Shown here: positions 26,692-38,300 of the stretch, piece after piece
Layout: every line of letters begins with the position of its first letter
How positions within the stretch are numbered: position 1 is the first letter of the stretch
Assembly (NCBI RefSeq): GCF_900246225.1
Contig: NC_039318.1
Coordinates: 22,406,204 to 22,470,203 of the forward strand
DNA length: 64,000 bases
Source of the DNA: Astatotilapia calliptera
Taxonomy: Eukaryota; Chordata; Actinopteri; Cichliformes; Cichlidae
Direction: 5' to 3'
The notes under the pieces: generated by a model
Database searches by the model: none
Seen by the model: only the letters and a program-made list of their open reading frames with translations
What the model was told of the DNA's origin: nothing
Translations under genes and position numbers: made by a program

Positions 26692-29600
26692 AGAAGGCAA
26701 GTGGCCAAATTGACAAAACGCTGATGTCATACTTTAAGGTGTAAATAGGTCATTTGTGAGAATGAAAACAGCTGGGTTAGCTGTTTTCACTCTTTATGCT
26801 AAGCTAAGCTAACCAGCTGCTGGCGGTAGCTTTGTATTTACCATACTAATCAGAGTAGTGTCAGGTGTTAGTGGGGTCTTCTCATCTAACTCTCATCAAG
26901 AACGCAAATAAGCGACCTGTCAAACTTTTTGTTTAAAGGAGAATTTGATCTGCAATAGCCCTGTGATCAAGCCTCCAGGCCGTTTGATCACGAGCTCTCA
27001 CACCAAGGTGCTGACCATCAGCTGACAATAAAGGCGGAGGCAAGCAAAAATGTTGACATAACGCCTGGTAGGCTTCTTCTCAGCTCAAAGGGCTTACCTT
27101 ATTAATATCACAGGAGCCGTGGAGCAGGGAATGGAGAACCAGGACATGAATAATAGCGATTGAACTCAGCTGAAGTGATTTTACTTGGAGCGGTCAGCCT
27201 TTATTTTGTAAGTATTATTGTTGGAGGGCGAGGACTTCTACTGAAGGACTGAACTTGTCCACAGGGGCACGGCCGTTCCAGCAGAAGCACAACTGAACTT
27301 GTGAGCTTCGTGCTCTGTTGTTGTAACCTTTCCCGCTCTTTCTTTCTGATAATGTATCCCTCCCTTTTCCCATATTTATTCTTATAGAGGGTGCATTCAT
27401 GGACAGGGGATGGACTGGGAATTCAAAGCAAGTCCACCTGATTCATGAGCCTCTGGGCTCTGTCAGCTCCCCTGGCACTTGCCGAGAGGAATCAACGAAC
27501 TCTGAGCTGTGGTGAAGGTCTCTCTATCTGGTAACTGCGTTTTTCACCCAGTCCGAGTTTCTAAGAAATCATTACCATAATTCTGTAACAAAGAACATTA
27601 GTAGAAAAGCCAAGAGTCAAATAATCTTATGAAGACCAGATGTGATTCAGTGGGTATCCATGAACATTATTTACTAAATCTTTATGTTTCCACAACACCG
27701 CTTGTCAAATCTTCAACTCATGCCAACAAAGTTTATTCAACTACTGACTGCAGTTGGTCTTGTTTGTATGCGCTTGTAATTGCATCCAGATCTGATTCGG
27801 TCTGTGCGTCTTTTAAATTTTGAGCTCGGTTAAGCTGCAGAGTGTTTTTATCAACGGCTTTGTCAGCTGCTTGCATCACCTGTCAGTTGCCGGTGCTGTA
27901 TTTCAATCACACCACCTACATCTTTGTGCGTAAACGAGACCTCATAATAAGACTGGGCTCTATGACATCAGTAGCAGCATTGTTTAATAGTCCTTCAGGG
28001 TACAGCATGTTATTTCCTCGTCCTGTATTAACACGCTGCCTTTCATCACCGACACTCATCTTCTAATGAAAAACAAAAAAGAAAGTAAAAGGCAAACACT
28101 GTTGCAGTGCAGGGGAAGCTCTGGTTCCAAGGAAATGTGATGCTTCGTCCAGGATGCTTCACATCTATGTGTGTGTCTTGAGCTGTGCCAGAGGCCGGCG
28201 TGCTGCATTCAGCAGAGATGCGGGTGCAGAAGAGGGGGGATCGCATTTTGGGCAGGATTTTTTTTTTTTTTTTTGCCCAGAGAACAGACCATGGTTTCCT
28301 GGAACAATGCAGCTGATGAGAGCCTCTCCAAGGAAAATAAGGCTCTGACATCATGGGTTCTTAAAGCACACAGCTGAGCCAACACTCTCCTGCTATAATC
28401 AAGTCTCAGTGAATTTCCACTGTTGACTGAAATTGAGAGAAAGAGAATCTCCAATTCTGAAGCTTTACATGGTTTTTTTGAATACATTCTTTAATCTAGC
28501 TGCTAATATTCTTGAGTTAGCACCGTGCTCTTGCACTTTGCACTGCATTTGGCTTGCAGTAGCAATCAAATTACACACAGGGCTACTTGTAAATTTCTCA
28601 TAGTAAACTCATCATTTTCCAAGACTGGATTTTTACCTCCAAAATGTAAAAACATTTAAGATTAAAGACAAAAAATGCTGACAACAGCAAAGAGCAAAAG
28701 TTAGAACTCGGTGAAGTGAAATCCTGGGTGTCCTTTTGGAAAAAAATGGATGGCGGGAGACTGATGAGGCCTTACAACTTCTTTTTCTTTTCTTTTTTGT
28801 AAAACAACCAGCAGAATAAGTAGTAAAATTGGTGAGGGTAGTAAAACAGACCACAAGGTCATTCAAAAGACAATTGTGTGCTTAAGATGAGGAGTTGAAG
28901 AGTGTGGAGAGATTGTGTTTCAGAGCCCAGTCCAAAATCTGTGTCCTCAGATGCACTGGATCCCGAGTGCACGTAGATCAATGGGAAGAGATTGTTCTTT
29001 CCACAACCATCCTGGTTCCTGAGGTTATTCAAACATGTTTGTGTGTTGCACTCTTTTGACTCACCATGTAATGCAAAATTAGCCCATATAAGAGTATAAA
29101 ATGAGCATTTTAAAGACATCCTAACCTTGATATTCACTCCGATAACTGGCTTTCTTTCTCTCCACTGCACACGATCTCTCCAATTTATTTGAACTCTAAA
29201 TCTTGCAAGCTTGCAACCTGCAATTGTCCCATTAGGGTAAGATAATTGATTCAGTATTAGTCATGGAGAGGGATGAAATAACATCCAGGATGGTCAGGAT
29301 GACCGGGACCTTGCCGGCGTTCCTGCTGTTTCACATTTTGATCTCCGCTGTCTGCTGAGCGTCAGCCAGAGAGTCAGTTTATCAGGGTTTTATTGTTGCC
29401 CCATATACATCAGTTCTTTAAAAAAAAATAAAAAATAAAAATTTAAGTGCTGACAACGAGCAGAGCTCAGCGCTGTCACTGTTAGCATCCCCCAATAGAG
29501 CTGAGACATGCAGGAAGCACCACGCCCCTTCTCTGTTTGCTTTGGCAGATCCTGCTGCCTCTTAGGAAGTATTACTTTGTCATTTAGCCCAACCAGATTC

Positions 29601-30682
29601 ATATGCATGGTGCACAAAGCCTCAGCTTGAGTTATGGCTTTATCCATGACCAAAATGTCTTTAAAGATTTAAGAGGGACGAACTTCTACTTTGTAATTAT
29701 CTGCTGTTTATGTGTCTGACTCCACTGGGTTCCTAATAAAAGCCATATAGATGCTACCAGTGTGATGTTATGTGGCAGGGAGAGTAATGTCTTTACAGGG
29801 TTATGTTTCCCCAGAGATTTTTATAAGTTAATACACATGCAGTATGAAAGAACGCTCCAGCCATTTCTGTGATGTTGACAAGTGGTTTATTCAGCAGGAA
29901 TGGTGAACAGTTTGTCAGTATTTTTTTTTTTTTTTTTGTCTACAGAAGGCAATCAAGCACCATGAATAACAGCGCTCCAATCAGACAGTTGCTTTGGACA
30001 GTGACCTTCAGGAAATTGTATCATCTCGTATAACACCTCATATAATCATTAATGACTCACACGCTCCCATGATCCAGGCTTTATTGATCATTGCATACCA
30101 CTGACAAACTGGAATGTTTCATTCATTGTGTGAAGATGGTTGCTGCAGCTTCTGTTTTTTAATGCACAAACTGTATTTCAGGTACCAGAAACATAGTGTG
30201 ACGGGTGTACTGTTGTTGTAGTGAAATTGAGACAGTGATACCATCATTTGATATTTAATGAACAGCTCATTGGTTTCATTCATGATACAATAATGGTGAG
30301 TGAGGCTTCACTTTAATCAAAAAGTCTTTGGTTTATACCATTTATCTGAAGATCTGGGAGGACCAGAGCTGTTCTCCAGCCAGCTTCCTATTTCATTTCT
30401 GCTGCCAGGTTGACTAATAAGACAGTTTGCTTAGAATAAACACTAAAGAATATAGCAAATCCACATTATACAACCTTTTTAGAAACAAAAACACACTTTT
30501 AAATTAATCTGTGAAAATAAGTTTTAATTGAGAATTGATAACGAATGTTTTGGACAAGATAAATTAAACTCCTGGGTTACTCTTAAAGCCAGACAATGCA
30601 ATCTTAGTTCAGTTCTCAACATGGGCTAATTTCATTTTTAACTGTAGCTTAAATATGAAGCCAGGTTCAGTAGCCCGTTAAG

Positions 30683-31403
30683 CTGGGCTTACACTGTGCG
30701 ATTTTTGGCCCATTTTGAGCCGATTTTTGAGTCGTGCGCCCGTTTTGGTGATCGGCCCGATTTTGGCCTTTATCGTCCGTCGTGGATCGTGTAGTATACG
30801 TTGGGTAACGAGAAGTGATTAACACCTCACGACCAGCTCCCGATCATCAATCGCTTGGTCGTGAGGATTTCAAACCGATTTGAAATCCTCCCGACCGTCG
30901 TGAGGGTATCACCGCAGCCGCTCACACTGCGCACACGCAAACACATAAATGTCGGTGAAAAAGACGGAGCAGCACGGCAGTGCAGCGTGTGAGCTGAACA
31001 CAAGCGATGGAGGCACTTGTAGAACTTTGGAAAGCTCATCCGAGCCTTTTTGATGTGGCCTCACAAAATTATCACGACCACAACAACCGTGAAAATAGTT
31101 GGCTCTACACTGCTGCTCAATCACAGCTGATCAATGTTTTTCATTAGCAATTTAGCAAAGTTGATGGTGGTGGTGCATGTCTGTGTGAGTGAAAGACAGA
31201 GGGAGAGCGAGCGACAGAATTTCTGTTATAACCTTCATTTTATGGACGCACAGTGTGAGCACTCAGGTCGCATCAGAGCATCGGGCCGTATAGTGTGAGA
31301 CCTGCATCGTGACCGACGAACTTCTAACCTCTACGAGTCAATCGTGCAGTTTGAGCAGGAGCTGAATAACGCGACTGAAAAAAATCGCACAACGTAAGCC
31401 CAG
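30683..31403. mobile_element. Inverted-repeat DNA transposon with MADF-type ORF
   Basis: Left end CTGGGCTTACACTGTGCGAT pairs with right end TCGCACAACGTAAGCCCAG (imperfect inverted repeats of about 24 bases). Inside is a small frame at 31007-31147 with a MADF-like start and an internal palindrome at 30863-30890. MADF/Myb-SANT-like proteins accompany PIF/Harbinger transposons, which suggests the superfamily. No transposase core is present and no intact target-site duplication is visible. Confidence 0.75.
31007..31147 (+). pseudogene. Truncated MADF-domain ORF of the transposon
   Basis: Forty-six codons, MEALVELWKAHPSLFDVASQ followed by NYHDHNNRENSW, matching the MADF pattern (LIE.W..HP.LYD..S..Y.d...r...W). 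It stops where the domain's second half should follow. Probably the transposon's DNA-binding subunit, truncated when the interior was deleted. Confidence 0.6.
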
Positions 31404-33600
31404 TTTTCGTTTAGCTTAGCAATGTTAGCTAGGAACAGGGAACAGCTGCCTTGGCTCTGCCCAGAGGGTTTTATTTATTTATTTTTTAAAGCTCCTCTAA
31501 AGCTCAGAATCTTGTTTATCTAATCTTTAAAAATTGAGGTGAAATAACACACAGGATTCACTTCCTGTGTTAATCTGTGAGCTTTAGGATTGCTAGTGGG
31601 CGGATTACATTGAGTACACGTAGTCAGCAAGCTAAGCTAACTGGCTAAATAAAAAATGTAGAGACAAAGCACAAGTAATAATTCAGCCCTACATTTATTT
31701 TGTGGGAAGATCACTTCTTTTCTGTCGCGACTGTTAGCACCAACAGACTAAATAATGGAGAAGTGTGTTAAAGGCAATTAGCCAGGAGTGGGAACGGGAA
31801 GAATGGGAAAACTGCAATTATGGCTGTATTTTTCTAAGCTCTGCTGAACCACTGTGTTAAAGTTATAAAGTTAATATATCTGCAAATGGCTTTGCTAGTT
31901 TTCTAATAGCTAAAAAAAAACAAAAAACAAAAAAACAAAGATAAAAATAATCCTCTGGGGTTTTTTAAAAAATCTGGAGTTTTGAGATAGCAGCAGGAAT
32001 TTTATTAACATTTCAAGTACAACTTGTGATTGTTTCCCCATGCCAATGGAGTAGTTTTCAGAAGAGCTCACAATCTCTGTGAAGCAGCTCTTTAATTTTA
32101 GTTAAATAGAATAAAATATTGAACTTTATGCCATTATATTCCATGTTGACAGGCACAGGTCCGACTCAAAGATATTTTTTTTCAATGACCCTAATCCTTC
32201 ACTGTATGTCATACCCATTTTAGTCTTATCTGCTGAAGCCAGTGAAACTGTATCTGGATAAATCTGCAGGTGTAAGTTATTATCAGAAAAAAAAATTTTA
32301 AATATACTAAGGCAGACATGTTGTCTTACAATTTTTAGATGATGTGGTTTGTTGGTAGTTGAACTGTGATTTTCAAAATGCTGCGAACTTTAAATGTTGT
32401 CAGTTACTTTGGAACCGACTCTGAGTAATAGTTAATTAAATCTATAAATAATAATTACATTGGCTAACCAACACTCATAGGCATAGGCAACCAGATGCCA
32501 AAGCAGAAGAGGTTTAAACCTGCATTCTTTTCAAATGCTACCAGAGGGTGACTCCTGCAGATTCAAAATTACTTTCTGTCCTATATAAATTTGTGTGGTT
32601 TCAAAGTTCATCTTTTCTGGTTTCAAAGCATCAAGAATGGTTAAAAAAAAAAAAAAAAAAAAAAAAAGAAAGAAAAGGGAAAAAAAAGGAATAAATAAAT
32701 CAGCTCAAGACCTCAACAGGATTTCTCAAACTAGTGGCTGACTTCACAGTGCCCATCTTATATACTGTCAATGTACTCAGGTTTGGGTGAGTCCTTAGTT
32801 GTGAGCCCAGTAAGACTGAGGACCATATAATCAATAAAAATGTTATTAGGTAAGAGCGTGTCAACTAAACTATCGACCAGTCAACTCTGAGTCCACAGCC
32901 CTACTTTCGTAGGGTTCGTCACCCCGTCTCTATGAGAGTAGCAACGACCTCTTTTTATTTATGTCATTAAATTAAAGATCCAGATTCTAAATATGTTACT
33001 GAAATGGGTACATTTGGGATTTTTGTTGGATGTATGCTGATTGTCTACTGTTTGACAAAGGTTGCATTGTCTTGTTTTAAGTAATTTCAATAGCTGGTAC
33101 TTTGACTTCCAGTTAGGTGAATTATCACCAACACACACATCTGGACAGACAAAAGTACACGATGACTTTTTACAATCTTAATACAATTGGAAGAATCATT
33201 GTTCACAGTTATTTTGTCAAGTTATTTGGCATAAGGGATCTATATTGAGAAAATAATTTAAAACAGTAGAAAAAATAGCATTTTGCCTTCTTGGGAACAC
33301 AACATGGTATATTCATTTCCTTTTTTTTTTTTTTTTTAAATTCTTCATGCATTCACAGATTTCACACAGATACATTTACTCGCTTAGACTACTACCTTAT
33401 TGAAACAGCTTACAAATAAAAACACTATTAAAATGGTGGCCACAAGGCTGTGCAAAAGGGAAGACCTCCAATGTAAGCCCTGCCATCAGTCTCTTAGCCA
33501 TCTCTTGCAAGTAACAAACTACAAAATAGCACCATTATACAGTGGATAGGATTCTTAATACAGTTTTGTTATATGAAACCATCATGTACAATGAATGATA
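31404..33600. other. Intergenic, AT-rich
   Basis: No gene recognised. A run of about 26 A lies at 32642-32667, and a short repeat copy with the phrase TTTAAACCTGCATTCTTTTC lies at 32510-32580. May include the far end of the igf1 3' UTR. Confidence 0.6.
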
Positions 33601-35245
33601 GTAATGCATAGGTTAACATAATGGGAATACTGTTTGATTATACACAGGCAGAGGAGACAGAGCCAGAGATGAGTTGTCTTGGGCAATTATTATTTTTTTC
33701 CTGTCGTTTTTTATTTTTTTTTTTATCGGGTTTTTTTTTTTTTTTTTTTTTTTTTTTTGGAGGCTTAAACAAACAGCCGTTTTTGTTAGTCCTCATGCAA
33801 GGACTTCTCAGAACTGGCTTTTCATCAAAGTTGGTGTATGTCTGCATGACCTTTGCTTGTAGTTGCATAACTCTAATTTACCTTGTGAGTGCTTTTGTAT
33901 GTGTATTTGTATTCTGATATGCGAACATCACATCACCAGAAAGATTTGTCCTTGTGGTTTTGCCAACGTTCACCAAATATGTGTGTTTCTTGGGTGCACT
34001 CTGCAATGAATGCAGTGGAGGTTTATTCTACTCTTGCCATCAGATAAAGTTGCAAAATTCTCAGCCTTCCTAAGCTAATAAAATATCCAGGTCAAGATCA
34101 ATCACTTAAATTCATACGTGTGAAGGCTCTGCTTTTTTTTTTTAGAGCACTTGCTTTGACTAAACTTTCATAACATCGTGTTTACCCTTGAACACGGGTT
34201 GTGAGTGGAAACCTGTGTTTAACCTTGAACACAGGTTTCCACTCAAACGGAAATGTTGACTGAACTGTTGTCAAAAATCAAATTTGGCTGGGGTGTTGAC
34301 ACGTGAAAGGATGCAGACGACAAACATTTTGCCTGATTGTCATTATTTGACTTTTTCCGCTTCAGTTTGCCAAATGCACTTTGACTTCACCGAAGGACAC
34401 GCTTCTGAGGGCCAAACGAGAACTCAGTTTTAGCTTCTGGTTAATTTGTTTTTCTGTTTTGGAAAATGTGAAAAATCCCAGTCTTGTTTTTGTAGTACCT
34501 TCTGTACTACCTACTTTCTTTAAAATCCCCTCTAATAGTGCTTGAGCTCTTTTTATAATGTTTGGATTGTAGACTCAGTCCTCAGGTTTTGAACACTTCC
34601 TGGGGCTTAAGAGAGATTTGGACTGATCTCAAACCTTCCAGCGACTCCTCGTAGTAAGGTTTAGACTTAGGCTCAAGTTAACATACCTACAACAATGTTC
34701 AAACTCTGATGAACCACCTGGTCTTTGTCCTTAAAGCAAACCTTTTTTATTTATTTTTTTTACATAATAAAAATATCCACAGTAATGGATGGTGCATAAA
34801 AACAAACTCTGAAGGTAATATATCAGCTTTGAACTGGGGTACTAACTGTTAAATGTGACCGAGCCACAGTCATGCTGCTCTCTGATTGGCTGAGGCCCAG
34901 ATACGTTCCCATCTTTCCTGGAGCCTGGGGAGGCTGCAGCTCCCACATGGAGGTATAATAAGCTCTTGTTCGTGTCTTAGCAGCTAAACTAGTCTGTTAC
35001 ATTGCATTAACAAAGAATTCCTCCCAGTATGGAATGGTGCAGTGTATAAAATAATCACAACTTTCCACATCAGACCCTTACACACCACCTAGCTCTCTGT
35101 TTTCAATCATTTTGAAGAGCTTTTCAGGTCATTATTAGCATCTTCTTTCTTTTGTTTTACAGTGAACCATTCCACAGGGGTACCAGGTAAGGCCACTCCC
35201 TTCTCTCCTCCCAAGTTGCTGGGCATTTGTCCATTTGCTCCTTCC
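33601..35245 (-). other. igf1: Likely igf1 3' UTR
   Basis: This region directly follows the igf1 stop on the - strand. Vertebrate igf1 transcripts are known for very long 3' UTRs with alternative poly(A) sites. Candidate - strand AATAAA signals (TTTATT on +) occur near 34748 and at 34022-34027. The real end cannot be fixed from sequence. A strong hairpin lies at 34202-34245. Confidence 0.5.
34202..34245. repeat. Perfect 18-bp stem, 8-base loop hairpin
   Basis: TGAGTGGAAACCTGTGTT and AACACAGGTTTCCACTCA are exact reverse complements separated by TAACCTTG. A partial direct repeat (TGTTTACCCTTGAACACGGG) lies just before it at about 34178. Confidence 0.9.
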
Positions 35246-35305
35246 CTACATTCTGTAATTCCTGCCCCCCGAACTTCCTCGACTTGAGTTTTTCTGGTGG
35301 ACTTC
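35246..35305 (-). CDS. igf1: igf1 exon 5, end of E peptide
   Basis: Nineteen codons EVHQKNSSRGSSGGRNYRM and TAG after acceptor TTGTTGCAG. Other fish typically read RGNTGGRNYRM, so SS replaces NT. Too short to be an independent frame; found by matching the family end. Confidence 0.95.
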   Translation of the reverse strand, partial: EVHQKNSSRGSSGGRNYRM

Positions 35306-38300
35306 CTGCAACAAAAAAGAAACACATTTTTTTTTTTTTAGATGTACAGCAGAGATATAGAAGATACCGGATGGCCTGGTCTTCTGTACTTATTTGGTCA
35401 AAATTCATCTACCCGGCAGTTTTCATATTGCTTTATCCAACTTGGGGGTCACAAGGGGTTGGAACACATCCCAACTGATATTAGGTAAAAAGTGCAATAC
35501 ACTCTGTGTGGTTACCCATGCATCTTGGGGCTAATTTAGAGAAACTTAGAAATACACACTTTCACATCTATGGCCAGTTTAGAATGACCACTTTACTTAA
35601 CAACCGCATCTTTGGTCAGTGGAAAGAAATGAAATCAGATATGTAATCTCCAAACAGAAAGACCCTAGCCAACCAGGATGCTCAAACTTAGAACCTAAAA
35701 CAGCTGCTAACCACAGCAACATGATGGTGATGGTGATAAACAATAATGAAACAAAACAAATTTTTCATTTTTTATTTCTGGTAACTTCAAATAGGAATCA
35801 ATTTTAGTACCTAACTTCCAAATCCCAAAAAGTTGTTTTCATTCATCTGTACATTACACTTTCAGTGGGAGAAAGGTTTTGTTAATGATCCAACTGTCCT
35901 TTTCAGTCCACAATGAACCGAATCAACGTTCTGGTATGACGGAACATGCATCAAGACATTCCAACATCCAAATGTTGGTCTAAAAGTGATCTTGTCTAAG
36001 GTCAGTCATATGCCATAAGGATTCTTACACTGGTTAGGGTAACACTAGAGCAGATGGGGTATCCTGGTCTTGTATTCAAGCAACTGACAGCAAGGGGAAA
36101 TCAGGGGGAAATTGCTTTGGACTGTGCTCTGGAAGAGTCCAGAATCTAGTAATAGTAAAAGCCCTTAAAATTACCTGACCTGACTGCTGATCACTTTCTT
36201 CACTCTCAGTGTTTAAATAACTTCTTCTTCCACTAACATCTGCACATCCTAGCCTCTAAACAGGGTTTTTATGTGCCTGAGCCATGCAAGACCTAAGTAA
36301 GGGAAAGTACATAAGTAGTTCTGCCTGTACTTATTACAGTACTTATTCTAGTAGATTCTAGGAGTAGTTATCTACTTAGTTCTTAACTCCTTACCTCCCT
36401 GCCAAGGAGGTCTGCATATTTTAAATCAACGATATGTTCTTTATATAATTGATTTTTGGACTCTAAATGAATTCAAACAAATGCAGCTCACTGAATTTTT
36501 CTTCAACATCCTTCCCTCTACAATGCTTGATTTTACACTCTGCCTCTTCTGAGTGTGGTTATTCTGATCAGACGTGGGCACTCGGATTTCAAATGCATTC
36601 AGTCAGAAAACATGCTATATTCGGACAGAGTATGATCTCAACCTTCGAACAGATCTAAAATTGTTCACCACCAACTGCCAGTGATGTACGAACAGCTGCA
36701 AACATAAAATCACTAAACGTGATATGTATGCTTTGGCTCCTTCCCTTGCATGTGTTGTATTGTAAGCTATCTGAATTTTAGGACATAATGTAAAGTAGCA
36801 GAGTGGAGATTGTGCCTGGGGAGTGCCACTGCAGGTCTACCACAAAAACCACTTAGTTTCTTCTTCCGATTCTAATGGTGTTCTTTTATTGAGAAAAGAG
36901 TAAAAAGCACATGGTTGAATTTTAAAATGCTCACACTATGACACCGAATCCATATTTAGAAATTACACGTTCTTTAGTTGCCCCCTGATGTTCTAGAACT
37001 AGGATTTATATAAAGTTTTCATTTCTTGTAAAAAGATTGCCCTGCTTTTGAAACTCTTACGTCATTGGCGAGATTGTGTATTTGATAAAGCTTAGATGAC
37101 AAAAGGACAATGAAACATGAGATCATTTTGCATGCATACCTTGAAGGATGAACTATGTCCAGGTGAAGGTCTCTGTGGAAGAAAAAATAGGTCACTTTAG
37201 TTTCTGCTAATTAAGCTATATTACCTTAATTAATCAGGATATTATGCACGTATGTTCTGAGTATGTAACAAAATGTAAATTCAATCCAATCAACAATTTT
37301 TAAAATTTATCTGTTTTGATGCTTTGCTCACCTTCTTGTTTTTTGTCTTGTCTGGCTGAGGCGCTGTCCTACGCTCTGTCCCCTTGCTCGCTCTGCTACT
37401 AACCTTGGGTGTTCTTGGCATGTCTGTGTGCCGCTGTGAACGCACAGAGCGAGAAATCTTGGGAGTCTTGACAGGTGCACAGTACATCTCAAGGCGCTGC
37501 AGCTCACAGCTTTGGAAGCAGCACTCATCCACGATGCCACGTGACCGCCTTGCACTGGGGCCATAGCCTGTTGGTTTATCTGTTTGAGAAGAACGGCAGC
37601 AGGTTTTAGACAATGGAGAGACAGAACCAGTTCCATTGCTTAGTTCTAATTTTCTACCCAACAAAATTGGTGGCTAGTGCGCTGAAATAAAGGACTCATT
37701 GATCCAAACTTTACTACTTCAGAAAGAAATCTGCACTTGTTTACACGAGCTGGTATAAAAAGGCTAGGTAGCAATATTTTGGCTCTTGAGTGGACTTGAA
37801 GAAAAACCATAGATTTGTTTAATGATTTCATATGACTGGATATATTCTAAAAGTATATTTATATAAAAAGTCAGCCAGAGACAACATTTTAAATCGGTTA
37901 ACAAAACTATTGCTAGCTTAATTTGCTATCATCCTATAGGAAAAAAAAAAATCTGTTAATGGTAAATGTCCGTTCAGCCAGTAAAATCAGTGTTGTCCGC
38001 ATTTGTTTACCTGCTTCTAAATTAAGGGAACTTTGATTTGAAATTTAGTACATAATTTAAGTGGTAAATTTGTCCTCATGCTTATGGCCAGTACAGGTTT
38101 AGCTGAACCAGCCAAACTCAACAACAAAAATATTGATGTTAGCTAGGAAGCAAAAAGGAACAATGTTGTTTCATGATTTCCGTGCTTTCTACATATAATT
38201 GCATATATTTTTTAATTTGTACAAATATAAAGCATAGGCCAGAAAAAACACTTTACATGTGTACAGCTGACAAAACATTTTTATATTAGCCAACAAAATC

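Larger units (their letters stand above)
23050..30660. other. Intergenic region upstream of pmch
   Basis: No coding gene recognised. Contains a SINE (24364-24679), a SINE terminal fragment (25472-25510), an inverted-repeat element (25842-26691) and homopolymer runs near 28260 and 29920. The 128-codon frame at 23256-23642 carries no motif. Distal control elements for pmch or igf1 could lie here but cannot be recognised from one sequence. Confidence 0.7.

Noticed and set aside
34178..34245. MicroRNA precursor at the igf1 hairpin
   Set aside because: The stem of 18 bp is too short for a canonical precursor and has no mismatched extension; kept only as a structural finding.
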